This document shows, piece after piece, positions 64,000 to 64,000 of a stretch of DNA of 64,000 nt; within the stretch, counting starts at the first letter, position 1, and each line of letters starts with the position of its first letter. The DNA comes from Flavobacterium xinjiangense (GTDB taxonomy: Bacteria; Bacteroidota; Bacteroidia; Flavobacteriales; Flavobacteriaceae): NCBI RefSeq assembly GCF_900142885.1, contig NZ_FRCL01000008.1:99537-163536 (forward strand), given 5' to 3'. The translations under genes were made by a program, and so were the position numbers. Below the pieces are notes generated by a model that was not told the origin of the DNA, searched no databases, and saw only the letters and a list, made by a program, of their open reading frames with translations.

Positions 64000-64000
64000 A

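Overview
The window looks like chromosome of a flavobacterium (Bacteroidota, close to Flavobacterium). The DNA is AT-rich. Promoters follow the Bacteroidota TTG / TAnnTTTG pattern, and some genes start at TTG. Several gene sets are typical of the group: a SprE/PorW gliding and type IX secretion lipoprotein, TonB-dependent receptors, DUF5687, DUF4292, DUF5689 and DUF6377 proteins, GH97, and a split ATP synthase locus.

Layout, left part. 1-1411 is the end of an ABC exporter (permease plus ATPase). 1643-5333 holds sprE/porW, a bactofilin, an AtpZ/AtpI-like protein and a small membrane protein. 5456-10568 is atpBEFHAG; the beta and epsilon genes are not here. 10656-18259 carries an acetyltransferase, a lipoprotein, a polysaccharide flippase, dut, a sugar nucleotidyltransferase, a TPR protein, a LolB-like DUF4292 lipoprotein and an EnvC-like LytM protein, an envelope-building set. 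18511-20412 (minus) is a polysaccharide deacetylase with a lipoprotein. 21658-25339 is a TonB receptor converging on cytochrome c and a PQQ-type sugar dehydrogenase. 25801-28119 has a DUF2452 protein, a Crp/Fnr regulator and an NAD(P)-dependent reductase.

Middle part: an integrated element of about 18.2 kb, 28262-46476. It sits in the 3' end of a tRNA-Asn gene. Near-identical 68-bp repeats at both ends contain the tRNA 3' end and its terminator, and a tyrosine recombinase lies next to the tRNA. The left half carries a type I restriction-modification system (hsdM, hsdS, hsdR) with a HigB/HigA-ImmA toxin-antitoxin pair placed between hsdS and hsdR. The middle carries a replication/recombination module: a RepA-like ATPase with 9-bp iteron-like repeats upstream, a GIY-YIG/NUMOD nuclease, a Sak4-like ATPase, a DUF3871 protein and small unknown proteins. 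The right half carries a row of five unknown genes, including a secreted protein made of five 21-residue repeats, then a HTH regulator with a palindromic candidate operator, then the integrase. I see no relaxase, conjugation gene or virion gene, so the element looks like a defence-bearing mobilisable or satellite-like island.

Right part. 46671-48014 is rseP. 48205-51771 holds an Old Yellow Enzyme homologue, a Gfo/Idh/MocA oxidoreductase and an MFS transporter. 52097-56832 is a TonB-dependent receptor, a DUF5689 lipoprotein and an FKBP-type isomerase. 56897-60966 (minus) is a GH97 glycosidase and a DUF6377 membrane regulator. 61149-62399 is hflX, followed by a TPR protein and the C-terminal part of an IS110-family transposase cut by the window edge.

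The best leads are the tRNA-Asn island with its toxin-antitoxin-in-restriction layout, the duplicated 9-bp repeats at the RepA-like gene, the 21-residue repeat protein and its unknown operon, and a family of hairpin-bearing intergenic repeats.
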